DNA of 64,000 nucleotides from Sheuella sp. (GTDB lineage Bacteria > Pseudomonadota > Gammaproteobacteria > Burkholderiales > Burkholderiaceae_B): assembly GCA_030650995.1 (NCBI GenBank), contig JAUSCY010000078.1, positions 40,200-104,199 on the forward strand, in the 5' to 3' direction. This document shows positions 23,366-34,114 of the stretch, in pieces (position 1 is the stretch's first letter; each line of letters begins with the position of its first letter). The notes beneath the pieces are model-generated. The model was not told the DNA's origin. It was given only the letters and a program-made list of their open reading frames with translations, and searched no databases. The translations under genes and the position numbers were made by a program.

Positions 23366-23800
23366 ATGTCTTCACAAGCTGCTTCTATGCCCCCTTTCCA
23401 TTTGGCTTTCCCGGTTCGCGACATCGAAGAAGCCCGCCAGTTTTATGTCGGCGTGCTCGGCTGTGGCGAAGGACGCAGCGCCCCTGACTGGGTAGATTTT
23501 GACTTTTATGGCCACCAGATCGTCGCCCACCTTGCCCCAGACGAGTGCGGTCATAAACAAACCAGCGCCGTAGATGATCACCAGGTTCCCGTGCGCCATT
23601 TCGGTGCAGTACTCTCCATTCCACAGTGGGAAGTCATGGCAGAGAAACTCAAGGCGATTGGTACAAAATTTGTTATCGAACCCTATACCCGTTTCAAGGG
23701 TGAAGTCGGCGAGCAATCCACCATGTTTTTCATGGATCCCTCGGGTAATGCGATTGAGTTCAAAGCGTTTGCAAACATGGACTCTTTGTTTGCAAAGTAA
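23366..23800 (+). CDS. VOC/glyoxalase-bleomycin resistance family protein
   Basis: PPFHLAFPVRDIEEARQFYVGVLGC...FFMDPSGNAIEFKAF. Confidence 0.9.
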   Translation: MSSQAASMPPFHLAFPVRDIEEARQFYVGVLGCGEGRSAPDWVDFDFYGHQIVAHLAPDECGHKQTSAVDDHQVPVRHFGAVLSIPQWEVMAEKLKAIGTKFVIEPYTRFKGEVGEQSTMFFMDPSGNAIEFKAFANMDSLFAK

Positions 23801-23803
23801 CCC

Positions 23804-24553
23804 GTGGCAGACGCACAACACCCCGCCCCAGACTCCCCTCCACATTTCAAAATCCGTGCGCAGGGCGATCGCTGCCTGAGCATTGATTTCGGCAATGAAA
23901 TCGATGTGCAGACGGGGTTGTTATGCCTGTCTGTCACCCAGGCATTACTGCGGGCGAAACTTCCGGGTGTCACCGACATCGTGCCTTCCTACACGTCTGT
24001 TGCACTTCACTACGAACCCCGCGCCACCGACGACCTGGCGAGCTTTCATCATCTGTTCGCTGCAATCACTTCACTGATCCAGAGTGGCATACCACCCGTC
24101 AGCACAGAAGTCAGAGAGGTCGAAATTCCAGTTTGTTATGGCGGGGAGCATGGTCCCGATCTGAACGATGTCGCGCAAACGACAGGCCTGACCCCAGAGC
24201 AAGTGATTGCCCTGCACACTGCGCCAGGCAGCATGGTTTTCATGCTTGGTTTTGCGCCGGGCAGCCCATACATTGGTGTCCATGACCCCCTGTTAGCCTT
24301 ACCCAGACGCGATGTACCCAGAACTGCGGTGCCTGCCGGCTCAGTTGCTATCGCTAACAGACAATCAACGATTTATCCCAACAGACTGCCAGGGGGATGG
24401 CATGTTCTGGGAGCGACTCCGCTCAAATTGTTCGATATGAATCGCTCGCCCCCTACCCTTCTTTTGCCAGGTGATCGTGTCAAGTTCGTACCGATTACGC
24501 TCGCAGAGTACGAACGAATCGCTGCAGAACAGCATCAAGGAACAGACACATGA
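23804..24553 (+). CDS. pxpB: 5-oxoprolinase subunit B (GTG start)
   Basis: GDRCLSIDFGNEID...VCYGGEHGPDLNDVAQTTGLTPEQVIALHT...FMLGFAPGSPYIG. Confidence 0.95.
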   Translation: MADAQHPAPDSPPHFKIRAQGDRCLSIDFGNEIDVQTGLLCLSVTQALLRAKLPGVTDIVPSYTSVALHYEPRATDDLASFHHLFAAITSLIQSGIPPVSTEVREVEIPVCYGGEHGPDLNDVAQTTGLTPEQVIALHTAPGSMVFMLGFAPGSPYIGVHDPLLALPRRDVPRTAVPAGSVAIANRQSTIYPNRLPGGWHVLGATPLKLFDMNRSPPTLLLPGDRVKFVPITLAEYERIAAEQHQGTDT

Positions 24554-25548
24554 GCATGATCGTGCTCAAGCCAGGCATGCTCTCGAGTTTTCAGGACCTC
24601 GGGCGCGTAGGTCATCAGCAATTAGGTGTCCCTGTCTCAGGTGTCATGGATGCACGCGCGCATCAGCTCGCTAACTTACTGGTGGGCAACGACACCGATC
24701 AGGCCAGTCTGGAAATAACCCTCACGGGTCCGGCACTGGAATTCACACAGCCCTGCTGTATCGCGCTCACTGGTGCAGATTTAAGTCCAACGCTTAACGG
24801 TCAGCCCCTCGCGATGAACCGGCCGATCGTCATCCGTGCACAAGACACGCTCAGCTTTGGCGCCCGAAAGTCCGGCACGCGTGCTTACCTGGCAATGCAT
24901 GGGGGCTACAAACTTGCGCCTGTTCTCGGATCCACCAGCACCCACATGCGTAGCGCGATGGGCGGCTGGCAAGGGCGTGCACTTAAACGCGGGGACAAAA
25001 TTGAATTCAATGCCTCGCTCAATGATGCGAATCTGGAAGATCTTGCGCTCGAACTCTGGTCGATCAAAATCTATCTGCCCGCAGCACTCGTACAGAATGT
25101 GCGTTCGCGCGCCAGAATCATCACCAGCGAACAATTTCATGATTTCACGCCAGAGAGTCAGCATGCGCTGGCCCATGAAACCTTTCGCATCAGTCCTGAC
25201 TCCGAGCGTATGGGCTATCGGCTGCAGGGTCCCGAGATCAAACTGACCAAGCCCCGGCAGATGCTTTCGGAAGCGGCTACTTTTGGCACCATCCAGGTTC
25301 CCGCAGGCGGACAACCCATTGTGTTGATGGCGGACCGACAGACGACCGGGGGTTACCCAAAAATTGCCTACGTTGCGACCGTGGATTTACCAATGCTTGC
25401 GCAGATGGGACCTGGCGACACGTTTGGCTTTGAAATCATCACGCTTGAGCAGGCGCAGGCAATGGACGCATTGCGCACCAAAGCTTTCGCTGCACTGGCT
25501 AAAACGCTCGCTCCAGTGCGTACGCACTTGCTCCATCACTATCACTGA
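24550..25548 (+). CDS. pxpC: 5-oxoprolinase subunit C
   Basis: LKPGMLSSFQDLGRVGHQQLGVPVSGVMDARAHQLANLLVGN. Confidence 0.95.
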   Translation: MSMIVLKPGMLSSFQDLGRVGHQQLGVPVSGVMDARAHQLANLLVGNDTDQASLEITLTGPALEFTQPCCIALTGADLSPTLNGQPLAMNRPIVIRAQDTLSFGARKSGTRAYLAMHGGYKLAPVLGSTSTHMRSAMGGWQGRALKRGDKIEFNASLNDANLEDLALELWSIKIYLPAALVQNVRSRARIITSEQFHDFTPESQHALAHETFRISPDSERMGYRLQGPEIKLTKPRQMLSEAATFGTIQVPAGGQPIVLMADRQTTGGYPKIAYVATVDLPMLAQMGPGDTFGFEIITLEQAQAMDALRTKAFAALAKTLAPVRTHLLHHYH

Positions 25549-25575
25549 CTCTTTGACAGAACGACCGAGGCCACT

Positions 25576-26331
25576 ATGACATTGCGTATCGATTTAAATT
25601 CCGACATGGGCGAGAGCTTTGGCGCCTGGAAAATGGGCAACGATGAAGCTATCCTGCCTTTTGTGTCTTCGGCAAACATCGCCTGTGGCTTTCATGCAGG
25701 TGATCCCGCGACCATGCGTAAAACTGTTGCCGCCGCACTTAAAAATGGCGTGTCACTCGGTGCGCATCCCGGTCTGCCTGATCTGCAAGGCTTTGGACGC
25801 CGCAACATGGCCATCACAGATCAGGAAGCATACGACATGATGGTTGTTCAGATCGGCGCACTCGCTGGCGTGGCAGCCTCGCAAGGCGCGAAACTGCGGC
25901 ATGTCAAAGCACATGGTCAGCTCTACAACATGGCAGTCAATAACGAAGGGCTTACGCGCGCGTTAGCCCAGGCCACCTACGACGTTGATCGTGATCTGGT
26001 GTTTTTCTGCCTGGCCGGCACAAAAATGCTGGATATTGCTGAATCCATGGGCCTGAAAGTAGCCAGCGAAGTCTTTGGTGATCGGACTTACTCGCCAGAC
26101 GGGACGCTGAGTCCACGCAACAAACCCGGCGCCATGATCGAAGATGTAAATGTTTCAATCAAGCAAGTGCTGCAAATGGTTCAGCAGGGGACCATCACGG
26201 CCGTCGATGGCTCGACTGTTCACGTCCGTGCGGATACGCTGTGCATTCATGGCGATCAGCCTGGCGCAGCAACCTTTGCCAAGGCGATTCGCGATGCACT
26301 GATCGCAGCGGGCATAGAAGTCGGCGTTTAA
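25576..26331 (+). CDS. pxpA: 5-oxoprolinase subunit A (LamB/YcsF family)
   Basis: IDLNSDMGESFGAWKMGNDEAILPFVSSANIACGFHAGDP. Confidence 0.97.
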   Translation: MTLRIDLNSDMGESFGAWKMGNDEAILPFVSSANIACGFHAGDPATMRKTVAAALKNGVSLGAHPGLPDLQGFGRRNMAITDQEAYDMMVVQIGALAGVAASQGAKLRHVKAHGQLYNMAVNNEGLTRALAQATYDVDRDLVFFCLAGTKMLDIAESMGLKVASEVFGDRTYSPDGTLSPRNKPGAMIEDVNVSIKQVLQMVQQGTITAVDGSTVHVRADTLCIHGDQPGAATFAKAIRDALIAAGIEVGV

Positions 26332-27260
26332 AGGCTGCAGGCCTGCAGAATTCGCTGTGCGATATGCAGGTCTTGCAACGCAATTCCCGAGCTATCAAAT
26401 ACGGTGATCGACTGATCGCTGGAACGGCCCTTTGCGCGGCCTGTCAGCACCTGTCCGATCGCCGTTAAGCTGAGATCTCCCGATCCGATCTGGGCGGCCA
26501 CATGCTGAAACTCGCCGATCGTGACGGATTGCGCAGGCAGGTCACAGAAAAGCTCTGCCTGCTCAAGCAGCTGGGCATCAAGCTCCTGCTTGCCTGCGCC
26601 ATCCGCCCCCATGCAGGATATATGCGTACCGGGGTGAACCATTGACAGGGTAAATAAGGGAGACCTCGAAGGCGTGGCAGTCACGATCATGTCAGCACGA
26701 GCGCAGCCCTCCTCTGCCGAGACGATGTCGACTGCCAGACCGTGCGCGGCGAGACGCAGCTTGAATTTTTCAGCGCGCACTTTGTCACGGTTAACAACCA
26801 GAACCCGTTCAAGTGGTCGAATCTTTGCAATGGCCAGACAATCGTAACCAGCCTGATTTCCAGCACCGAATACCGTCAGGATGCGGGCATCCTTGCGCGC
26901 AAGCAGATCCGTTGCGACAGCGTCTGCTGCCGCAGTACGAAAAGCATTGACCACACCCGACTCGATTACTGCGCGCACACCACCCGACTCCTGATTGAAC
27001 AAGACGGTGACAGAGTTATGTGTGGGCTTGCCCTTTTCAGCATTGCCAGGCCAGATAAAACCCATTTTCAGTCCAGCCAGAGTATCAGTTGCCCCTGACT
27101 TGACTGAAAACCGGTTATTCACATCCGAGCCATGCGCAATCAGCGCAGGAAATACCTTGCCCGACTCGGAACAAGCGGCAATCAGCGCCTCACGAATCGC
27201 CTCAAACGCCATTTCATGCGTCACAACCGAAGAGGATTGCGACTCAGGGATATATTGCAT
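26328..27260 (-). CDS. Ornithine cyclodeaminase / delta1-pyrroline-2-carboxylate reductase family protein
   Basis: AFRTAAADAVATDLLARKDARILTVFGAGNQAGYDCLAI...PGTHISCMGADGAGKQELD. Confidence 0.88.
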   Translation of the reverse strand: MQYIPESQSSSVVTHEMAFEAIREALIAACSESGKVFPALIAHGSDVNNRFSVKSGATDTLAGLKMGFIWPGNAEKGKPTHNSVTVLFNQESGGVRAVIESGVVNAFRTAAADAVATDLLARKDARILTVFGAGNQAGYDCLAIAKIRPLERVLVVNRDKVRAEKFKLRLAAHGLAVDIVSAEEGCARADMIVTATPSRSPLFTLSMVHPGTHISCMGADGAGKQELDAQLLEQAELFCDLPAQSVTIGEFQHVAAQIGSGDLSLTAIGQVLTGRAKGRSSDQSITVFDSSGIALQDLHIAQRILQACSL

Positions 27261-27272
27261 CAGAGACCCACC

Positions 27273-30200
27273 TTAAACAAGTACGCGTTCAATTCCACCA
27301 TTGTTCGCCTTGGCAACATACTCTTCGAGCCAGTTTTCACCCAGGATCAGTCGCGCCATTTCAACAACGATGTAATCTGCTTTCGCTCCGGTATCACCTT
27401 CAAAACGCGACAGCCCCTGCAAACAGGAGGGGCAGGAAGTCAGCATTTTGACTTCGCCGCTATAACCATCTGCACGCAATGTGGCATTATTTTTGTCGAG
27501 CTCCTCTTCCTTGCGGAAACGGATCTGCGTCGAAATATCGGGACGCGTGACGGCAAGCGTGCCTGACTCGCCACAGCAACGGTCTGTCTTGATCGTCGCA
27601 TCGCCCACCAGCGCACGTACTGTTTTCATCGGATCCTGCAATTTCATCGGCGTGTGGCAAGGGTCGTGATACATATAGCGCACACCACCCACGCCCTCTA
27701 GCGCAATGCCTTTTTCGAGCAGGTATTCGTGGATATCAATCAGACGACATCCAGGAAATATTTTTTCAAACTCATAACCCGCCAATTGGTCATAGCAGGT
27801 CCCGCAACTCACCACGATCGTCTTGATATCAAGATAATTCAAGGTGTTCGCCACGCGGTGAAACAGCACCCGGTTATCCGTAATGATCTGCTCAGCTTTA
27901 TCAGCCATACCGTTCGCGCGCTGAGGATACCCGCAGCACAGGGCACCCGGGGGCAAGACCGTCTGAACACCTGCGTGCCAGAGCATCGCCTGTGTCGCCA
28001 GGCCTACTTGCGAAAACAGACGTTCTGACCCGCACCCCGGGAAGTAAAAGACAGCTTCTGTTTCAGCCGAAGTCTGCGGATTGCGGATAATCGGCACATA
28101 GTCTGCATCCTCAATATCGAGCAGCTTACGGGCCGTCTGCTTAGGCAAACCACCAGGCATTTTTTTATTAATGAAATGCACGACCTGCTCGCGCAAGGCA
28201 GGCTTGCCAACTGTGGCTGGCGGTGCCGCAGTTTGCTTGCGCGCAAACTTGGACAGAAAGTCGTTGGCCACACGCTGCAATTTATAGCCGACACCAACCA
28301 TTGCTTTACGCGTGGCATTGATCGTCGCAGGATCTTTGGCGTTCAAAAAGAACATGGCCGCAGTTGTACCCGCATTGAAAGACTTATGTCCCATACGGCG
28401 CAACAATGCCCGCATATTCATGGAGACATCACCAAAATCGATATCGACCGGACAGGGGTTGTAGCACTTGTGACAGACCGTACAGTGGTCGGCCACATCT
28501 TCAAACTCTTCCCAGTGTTTGAGACTGATCCCGCGCCGGGTTTGTTCCTCATAGAGGAAGGCCTCAATCAGAAGCGAGGTCGCGAGAATTTTATTGCGCG
28601 GTGAATAAAGCAGATTTGCGCGCGGGACGTGCGTCGCACAAACAGGCTTGCACTTACCGCAACGCAGGCAATCTTTAATTGAATTGCTGATCGCACCAAT
28701 ATCGCTTTGCTGCATGATGATGGACTCGTGTCCCATCAGGCCAAAGCTAGGCGTCCAGGCATGACGCAAGTCTGCGCCCGGCATCAGCTTGCCAGCATTG
28801 AAATGATCGTTAGGATCGATTTCCCGCTTGTATTGCTGAAATGGAGCGAGTTCAGCTTCAGTCATGAACTCATATTTGGTCAGACCAATGCCATGCTCAC
28901 CCGAGATCACGCCATCCAGATCGCGGGCAATTTGCATGATGCGCTCTACGGCTTGATTCGCCTCCTGCAGCATTTCGTAATCATCAGAATTAACGGGAAT
29001 ATTCGTGTGGACGTTGCCATCACCGGCGTGCATATGCAGTGCCACGAAGACTCGGCTTTTCAGCACACGATCATGGATCGCCTGTAGTTCGGTCAGCACA
29101 GGGGCAAAATCCGTGCCGCCGAACAAACCAATCAACTCCGCTTTGACTTCGGTTTTCCAGGAAACGCGCAGCGTGCGATCCTGGACAACATCAAACAACC
29201 TCGCCTCAGGGTGCGTCAGTAATCGTGCGGCCAACTCAGGCACAAGCGCATCCAGGCCGAGCTCTGAAAGAACAGGCATCGCTTGCGACAAGGGCAGATC
29301 CAGCTGATCCAGCACCCACTGCCAGCGCACTCGCACACGCTCGATGACCTCAATGGCCAGCCGACGTTTTTCGTCGAGCGCGGCCTCGATGGAGACCCCT
29401 TCTTCTGTCGAACGGTCAAGCTTGGCAATCGGCAATGTCGCAGTACCTGCCAGCATCGCTTGCAAGCCATTGAGTAATTTCAGTTTGTTGCGCGTCGAGA
29501 GTTCAATATTGATGCGCTCGATCTCATCGGTGTACTCGCCCATTCGGCCAAGCGGGATCACCACGTCTTCATTGATTTTGAAAGCATTGGTGTGCCGCGC
29601 GATCGCAGCAGTTCGCGAACGGTCAAGCCAGAATTTTTTACGTGCCTCTGCGCTGACAGCGATAAAGCCTTCGCCGTGACGCGTATTGGACAATCGAACA
29701 ACTTCGCTGGTGGCGGCCGCAACGGCAGCGTCATCATCACCAACGATATCGCCAATCAGCACCATCTTGGGCAACACACCGCGCTTGCTTTTAGTGGAGT
29801 ACCCCACGGCGCGCAGATAACGCTCGTCAAGATGCTCCAGTCCTGCGAGCAAAGCACCACGCGCACGGCCGGCAGTATCCAGATAATTAATGATCTCGAC
29901 AATCGAGGGGATCGCCTCGCGTGCCTGACCAAAAAACTCCAGACAGACCGTACGGCTGTACGAGGGCATGCGATGCAAGACCCAGCGCGCCGCAGTAATC
30001 AATCCATCACAGCCTTCTTTTTGCACACCAGGCACGCCCGCGAGGAACTTGTCGGTGACGTCTTTACCCAATCCAACTTTGCGGAAATGCGAACCCGCGA
30101 TTTCAATCATCTTGCTGCGCAGCGGGCGGGTACCTGCAGGATAGGCACCGTCAGACCATTGCAGCTCAAACCGCACCAATGCTGCATCGTGAATTTTGCC

Positions 30201-31217
30201 AAGATTGTGATCCAGGCGCGTTACGTCCAGCCAGTTACCATCAGGATCAACCATGCGCCACCAGGCGAGGTTATCCAGCGCTGTCCCCCAGAGCACGGCT
30301 TTTTTGCCTCCTGCATTCATGGCGACGTTGCCGCCCACACAGGAAGCTTCTGCAGAAGTCGGATCCACTGCAAATACAAGACCCGCCGCTTCAGCAGCCT
30401 CTGAAACACGCTTGGTCACAACGCCAGCACCGGCCCGGATGGTCGCAACAGGTGTCGCGACACCCGGCATGGGCCCAGTCTCAACGATACCCAGTGTGTC
30501 GAGTTTTTCAGTGTTGATGACAACCGATTTCCAGGTCAGAGGAATCGCGCCCCCCGTATACCCGGTTCCACCCCCGCGCGGCACAATCGTCAAGCCCAGC
30601 TCGATGCATCCGCGCACCAGCATGGCGATCTCTTGTTCCGTATCCGGTGTCAGCACGACAAAGGGATACTCCACACGCCAGTCGGTTGCATCCGTGACAT
30701 GCGAGACACGCGAAAGGCCGTCAAATTTGATGTTATCGCGGGCAGTGAGCTTACCCAGCACTTTGTTGACCTTGCGTCGCAAGCGGGCAGTCTGCTCAAA
30801 ACTTTGTTCAAAGCTCTGGATCGCGCTGTAAGCCCGCTCAAGCAAACTAGCTACTTTTTCATCGCGTTCGACATCATCGGATACACGGCGTTTATGGACC
30901 TCGCCCAGACGGTGCTGCAGCGCCTCAATCAGAAGCTTGCGACGTTTAGGGTTGTCCAGCAAATCATCCTGAAGGTATGGATTGCGCCGTACGACCCAAA
31001 TGTCGCCCAGCACCTCATACAACATGCGAGCAGATCGCCCTGTGCGGCGTTCGCCGCGCAAATCAGACAATAAGGTCCATGCATCATCGCCCAGTAGCCG
31101 GCACACCACCTCTCGATCAGAAAAAGAGGTGTAGTTATAGGGAATCTCACGCAACCGAGACTGAGGGTCAGCAGGTGGCATGGAACTTAAAAGATGGCTG
31201 GCAAACGGAGCGTTCAT
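27273..31217 (-). CDS. Giant FAD-linked oxidase / Fe-S oxidoreductase (DUF3683 N-terminus, FAD_binding_4, FAD-oxidase C, 4Fe-4S, CCG domains)
   Basis: [19 protein letters not shown]-binding; [11 protein letters not shown] and [12 protein letters not shown] clusters; CCG-type cysteine motifs [29 protein letters not shown]. Confidence 0.87.
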   Translation of the reverse strand: MNAPFASHLLSSMPPADPQSRLREIPYNYTSFSDREVVCRLLGDDAWTLLSDLRGERRTGRSARMLYEVLGDIWVVRRNPYLQDDLLDNPKRRKLLIEALQHRLGEVHKRRVSDDVERDEKVASLLERAYSAIQSFEQSFEQTARLRRKVNKVLGKLTARDNIKFDGLSRVSHVTDATDWRVEYPFVVLTPDTEQEIAMLVRGCIELGLTIVPRGGGTGYTGGAIPLTWKSVVINTEKLDTLGIVETGPMPGVATPVATIRAGAGVVTKRVSEAAEAAGLVFAVDPTSAEASCVGGNVAMNAGGKKAVLWGTALDNLAWWRMVDPDGNWLDVTRLDHNLGKIHDAALVRFELQWSDGAYPAGTRPLRSKMIEIAGSHFRKVGLGKDVTDKFLAGVPGVQKEGCDGLITAARWVLHRMPSYSRTVCLEFFGQAREAIPSIVEIINYLDTAGRARGALLAGLEHLDERYLRAVGYSTKSKRGVLPKMVLIGDIVGDDDAAVAAATSEVVRLSNTRHGEGFIAVSAEARKKFWLDRSRTAAIARHTNAFKINEDVVIPLGRMGEYTDEIERINIELSTRNKLKLLNGLQAMLAGTATLPIAKLDRSTEEGVSIEAALDEKRRLAIEVIERVRVRWQWVLDQLDLPLSQAMPVLSELGLDALVPELAARLLTHPEARLFDVVQDRTLRVSWKTEVKAELIGLFGGTDFAPVLTELQAIHDRVLKSRVFVALHMHAGDGNVHTNIPVNSDDYEMLQEANQAVERIMQIARDLDGVISGEHGIGLTKYEFMTEAELAPFQQYKREIDPNDHFNAGKLMPGADLRHAWTPSFGLMGHESIIMQQSDIGAISNSIKDCLRCGKCKPVCATHVPRANLLYSPRNKILATSLLIEAFLYEEQTRRGISLKHWEEFEDVADHCTVCHKCYNPCPVDIDFGDVSMNMRALLRRMGHKSFNAGTTAAMFFLNAKDPATINATRKAMVGVGYKLQRVANDFLSKFARKQTAAPPATVGKPALREQVVHFINKKMPGGLPKQTARKLLDIEDADYVPIIRNPQTSAETEAVFYFPGCGSERLFSQVGLATQAMLWHAGVQTVLPPGALCCGYPQRANGMADKAEQIITDNRVLFHRVANTLNYLDIKTIVVSCGTCYDQLAGYEFEKIFPGCRLIDIHEYLLEKGIALEGVGGVRYMYHDPCHTPMKLQDPMKTVRALVGDATIKTDRCCGESGTLAVTRPDISTQIRFRKEEELDKNNATLRADGYSGEVKMLTSCPSCLQGLSRFEGDTGAKADYIVVEMARLILGENWLEEYVAKANNGGIERVLV

Positions 31218-31310
31218 AGGCTTAATCAGATAGGGGTTGCCATGGACCTATCATTCTAAGCTATCGGATGATTCCACTAGTAATAACCCTATAAAATCAA
31301 GGAAAGAGCT

Positions 31311-31820
31311 TCAGCCTCCAGGGAAGAATTGCAACATCGCCGCGCAAATGACAGCGTAGCGGGCAAACTTGCCGACTGCAATATAAAACAGGCAGGACCA
31401 GAAAGGCATCCGCATCCAGCCCGCCACACCACAAAGCGGATCTCCTACCAGCGGCAGCCAGGAAAACAGCAAAACAGGTGCGCCAAAGCGGCGTGCCAGA
31501 AACTCGGCATGCGCCTGCCAGCGGCCTGGCTGGGCGGACTTTGCCTCACTTGCCGGCACAACGTCCTCAACAGACTGAGCGGCCATGGCGGGCCTAGAGT
31601 CTTCAGGTGGGCCAGCCAGAGCCAGCCTGGCTCCCAATCCCATCCAGTAGGTAATCACTCCACCAAGCGTATTTCCAACTGTCGCCACACCTATCGCAAG
31701 CCAGACGGCTGAAGGAGTCAGCGCCACGTATGTCAGTAGCGCGGGCTCCGAGCCCAGAGGCAACAGTGTGGAAGCAAGCAAACTCACCAGAAAAATGGCA
31801 CCCAGCCCGAACTCAGGCAA
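31311..31820 (-). CDS. YqaA/DedA-like inner membrane protein
   Basis: LLASTLLPLGSEPALLTYVAL...GNTLGGVITYWMG...LLFSWLPLVGDPLCGVAGWMR. Confidence 0.82.
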   Translation of the reverse strand: MPEFGLGAIFLVSLLASTLLPLGSEPALLTYVALTPSAVWLAIGVATVGNTLGGVITYWMGLGARLALAGPPEDSRPAMAAQSVEDVVPASEAKSAQPGRWQAHAEFLARRFGAPVLLFSWLPLVGDPLCGVAGWMRMPFWSCLFYIAVGKFARYAVICAAMLQFFPGG

Positions 31821-31988
31821 GGCCAGCCAGTTGAGTAACGTCTCAGTGAGGTGTTCCAGAACAAACTCCTTTCACAAATCAGGCGCGTTAAAAACATGCC
31901 GGGTTAAATGCTGAATGAATCAACGATATTGCTGCGTGGGATAATGTCACATCGGGCAATCAGACGACGCCTCACCATCAGGAACATC

Positions 31989-33497
31989 ATGTCCACAGAT
32001 TATCTCAAGCGCATTCTGACCTCTAAAGTGTATGACGTCGCGGTCGAGACACCGCTTGAACTCGCCCCACAGTTATCGGCACGTACTGGCAACCGTATGC
32101 TTCTCAAGCGCGAAGATACTCAACCCGTATTCAGTTTCAAGCTGCGCGGAGCCTATAACAAAATGGCACATTTGCCTGCTGCCGCGCTTGCACGAGGCGT
32201 CATTGCCGCCTCCGCCGGCAACCACGCCCAGGGTGTCGCCCTGTCTGCCAAAAGACTGGGCTGCAAAGCCGTAATCGTGATGCCCACCACGACCCCACGC
32301 GTCAAAATCGATGCCGTGTGTGCCCTCGGCGCAGAGGTCATCTTGCATGGCGAAAGCTACAGCGACGCCTACGAGCATGCGCTGACGCTCGAGAAAAAAA
32401 ATCACATGTCCTTTGTCCACCCCTTTGACGATCCGGACGTGATTGCAGGACAAGGCACGATTGGTATGGAAATTTTGCGTCAGCACCCGGGCCCCATTGA
32501 TGCGATTTTTGTCGCGATCGGCGGCGGCGGACTGATCGGCGGCATCGCGGCTTACGTTAAACAATTACGTCCTGAAATCAAAATCATCGGCGTACAAACC
32601 GTTGATTCTGACGCAATGACACGCAGCATCAAAGCGGGACGCCGTGTGCAGCTTGCCGATGTCGGGTTATTTTCTGACGGCACGGCCGTCAAACAAGTAG
32701 GGATTGAAACCTTCAGGCTCGCTCGTGAGTACGTCGATGACTACATTCTGGTCGATACCGATGCAATTTGCGCGGCACTTAAAGACGTATTCCAGGATAC
32801 GCGCAGCGTGCTTGAGCCAGCGGGCGCGCTGGCACTTGCCGGTGCAAAACAGTACGCACTGGATCACAAACTTAAAAACAAAACCCTGGTCTCGATCGCT
32901 TGCGGGGCAAACATGAATTTCGATCGGCTGCGATTTGTTGCGGAGCGTGCCGAGGTTGGCGAGTCTCGCGAAGCGGTATTCGCAGTAACGCTACCCGAGC
33001 AACGCGGTAGTTTCCGCAAATTTTGTGAACTGGTCGGCAATCGCAATGTCACTGAGTTCAACTACCGCATTTCGGATTCCAGCCTGGCACATGTTTTTGT
33101 AGGCGTTCAGGTTCAAAGTCCTGCCGAGTCCGAAAAGATCGCGTCGATATTCCGTAAAAATAATTTTGCCACGCTCGACCTCAGTCACGATGAAATGGCC
33201 AAAACACATTTGCGCCATATGGTCGGCGGACGCTCAAGCATGGCCGACAACGAATTGCTGTACCGATTTGAATTTCCTGAGCGGCCAGGTGCGCTGATGC
33301 GTTTTTTGAACTCAATGAAACCAGACTGGAATATCAGTCTGTTTCACTACCGCAATCAAGGCGCGGATTACGGCCAGATCCTGATTGGCATCCAAGTCCC
33401 TGCAGGCAATAAAAAAGCATTTAAGGCGTTTCTGGACGAAGTGGGGTATCCGCACTGGAACGAAAGCGAAAATCCCGCTTACAAGCTATTTCTGTAA
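31989..33497 (+). CDS. ilvA: Threonine ammonia-lyase, biosynthetic
   Basis: KREDTQPVFSFKLRGAYNKM PLP lysine motif, ASAGNHAQGVA, two C-terminal ACT-like domains; start set at MSTDYL (ORF track 31908). Confidence 0.96.
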   Translation: MSTDYLKRILTSKVYDVAVETPLELAPQLSARTGNRMLLKREDTQPVFSFKLRGAYNKMAHLPAAALARGVIAASAGNHAQGVALSAKRLGCKAVIVMPTTTPRVKIDAVCALGAEVILHGESYSDAYEHALTLEKKNHMSFVHPFDDPDVIAGQGTIGMEILRQHPGPIDAIFVAIGGGGLIGGIAAYVKQLRPEIKIIGVQTVDSDAMTRSIKAGRRVQLADVGLFSDGTAVKQVGIETFRLAREYVDDYILVDTDAICAALKDVFQDTRSVLEPAGALALAGAKQYALDHKLKNKTLVSIACGANMNFDRLRFVAERAEVGESREAVFAVTLPEQRGSFRKFCELVGNRNVTEFNYRISDSSLAHVFVGVQVQSPAESEKIASIFRKNNFATLDLSHDEMAKTHLRHMVGGRSSMADNELLYRFEFPERPGALMRFLNSMKPDWNISLFHYRNQGADYGQILIGIQVPAGNKKAFKAFLDEVGYPHWNESENPAYKLFL

Positions 33498-33541
33498 TCT
33501 GAGTCTGGATCAAAGCGAGTACGCGGGATCGGGGCAAGCAA

Positions 33542-34114
33542 TCAGTCCCCTGCAAACTGACATAAGCTGAAAAAAGGCGTCTCTGTCTTGGCAATCAGTT
33601 TCGAGCCGCCCAGCTCTGGCAAATCAACGATTGCCAGGGCTTCGACCACGTTGCCGCCAAGCTGCTGTAACAGCTTGATCGCAGCAACCATCGTGCCCCC
33701 TGTCGCAACCAGATCATCGACCAGGAGCACACGCTGACCGGGTTTGACAGCATCGATATGCAACTCGACGGTATCGTTGCCATATTCGAGTTCATAAGAC
33801 TGTGCCACGGTCTGGTGGGGTAACTTTCCTTTCTTGCGTACTGGCACAAATCCGACATTTAAGGCATACGCCAGCGCACTGCCTAAAATAAAACCACGCG
33901 CATCGATTCCCACCACGACATCGATGCGCTGGCGCATGTGCCGGTACACCATCAAATCGATTAGCGAGCGAAACGCTGCGGGGTCCTGCAGCAACGGCGT
34001 AATGTCACGAAACATGACACCAGGCTTTGGCCAGTCAGGTACGGTACGAATCAGATCACGCACGCAGTCAAGTGACTGTTGAAGAGGGCTCGGAACAATC
34101 GGCAGGCTGCTCAT
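33542..34114 (-). CDS. apt: Adenine phosphoribosyltransferase
   Basis: [24 protein letters not shown]...[17 protein letters not shown]...[14 protein letters not shown]. Confidence 0.97.
   Translation of the reverse strand: MSSLPIVPSPLQQSLDCVRDLIRTVPDWPKPGVMFRDITPLLQDPAAFRSLIDLMVYRHMRQRIDVVVGIDARGFILGSALAYALNVGFVPVRKKGKLPHQTVAQSYELEYGNDTVELHIDAVKPGQRVLLVDDLVATGGTMVAAIKLLQQLGGNVVEALAIVDLPELGGSKLIAKTETPFFSLCQFAGD

Noticed and set aside
29592-30404. 270-aa ORF antisense to the giant FAD/Fe-S oxidoreductase
   Set aside because: Lies wholly inside a strong coding gene on the other strand; composition looks like an antisense translation.
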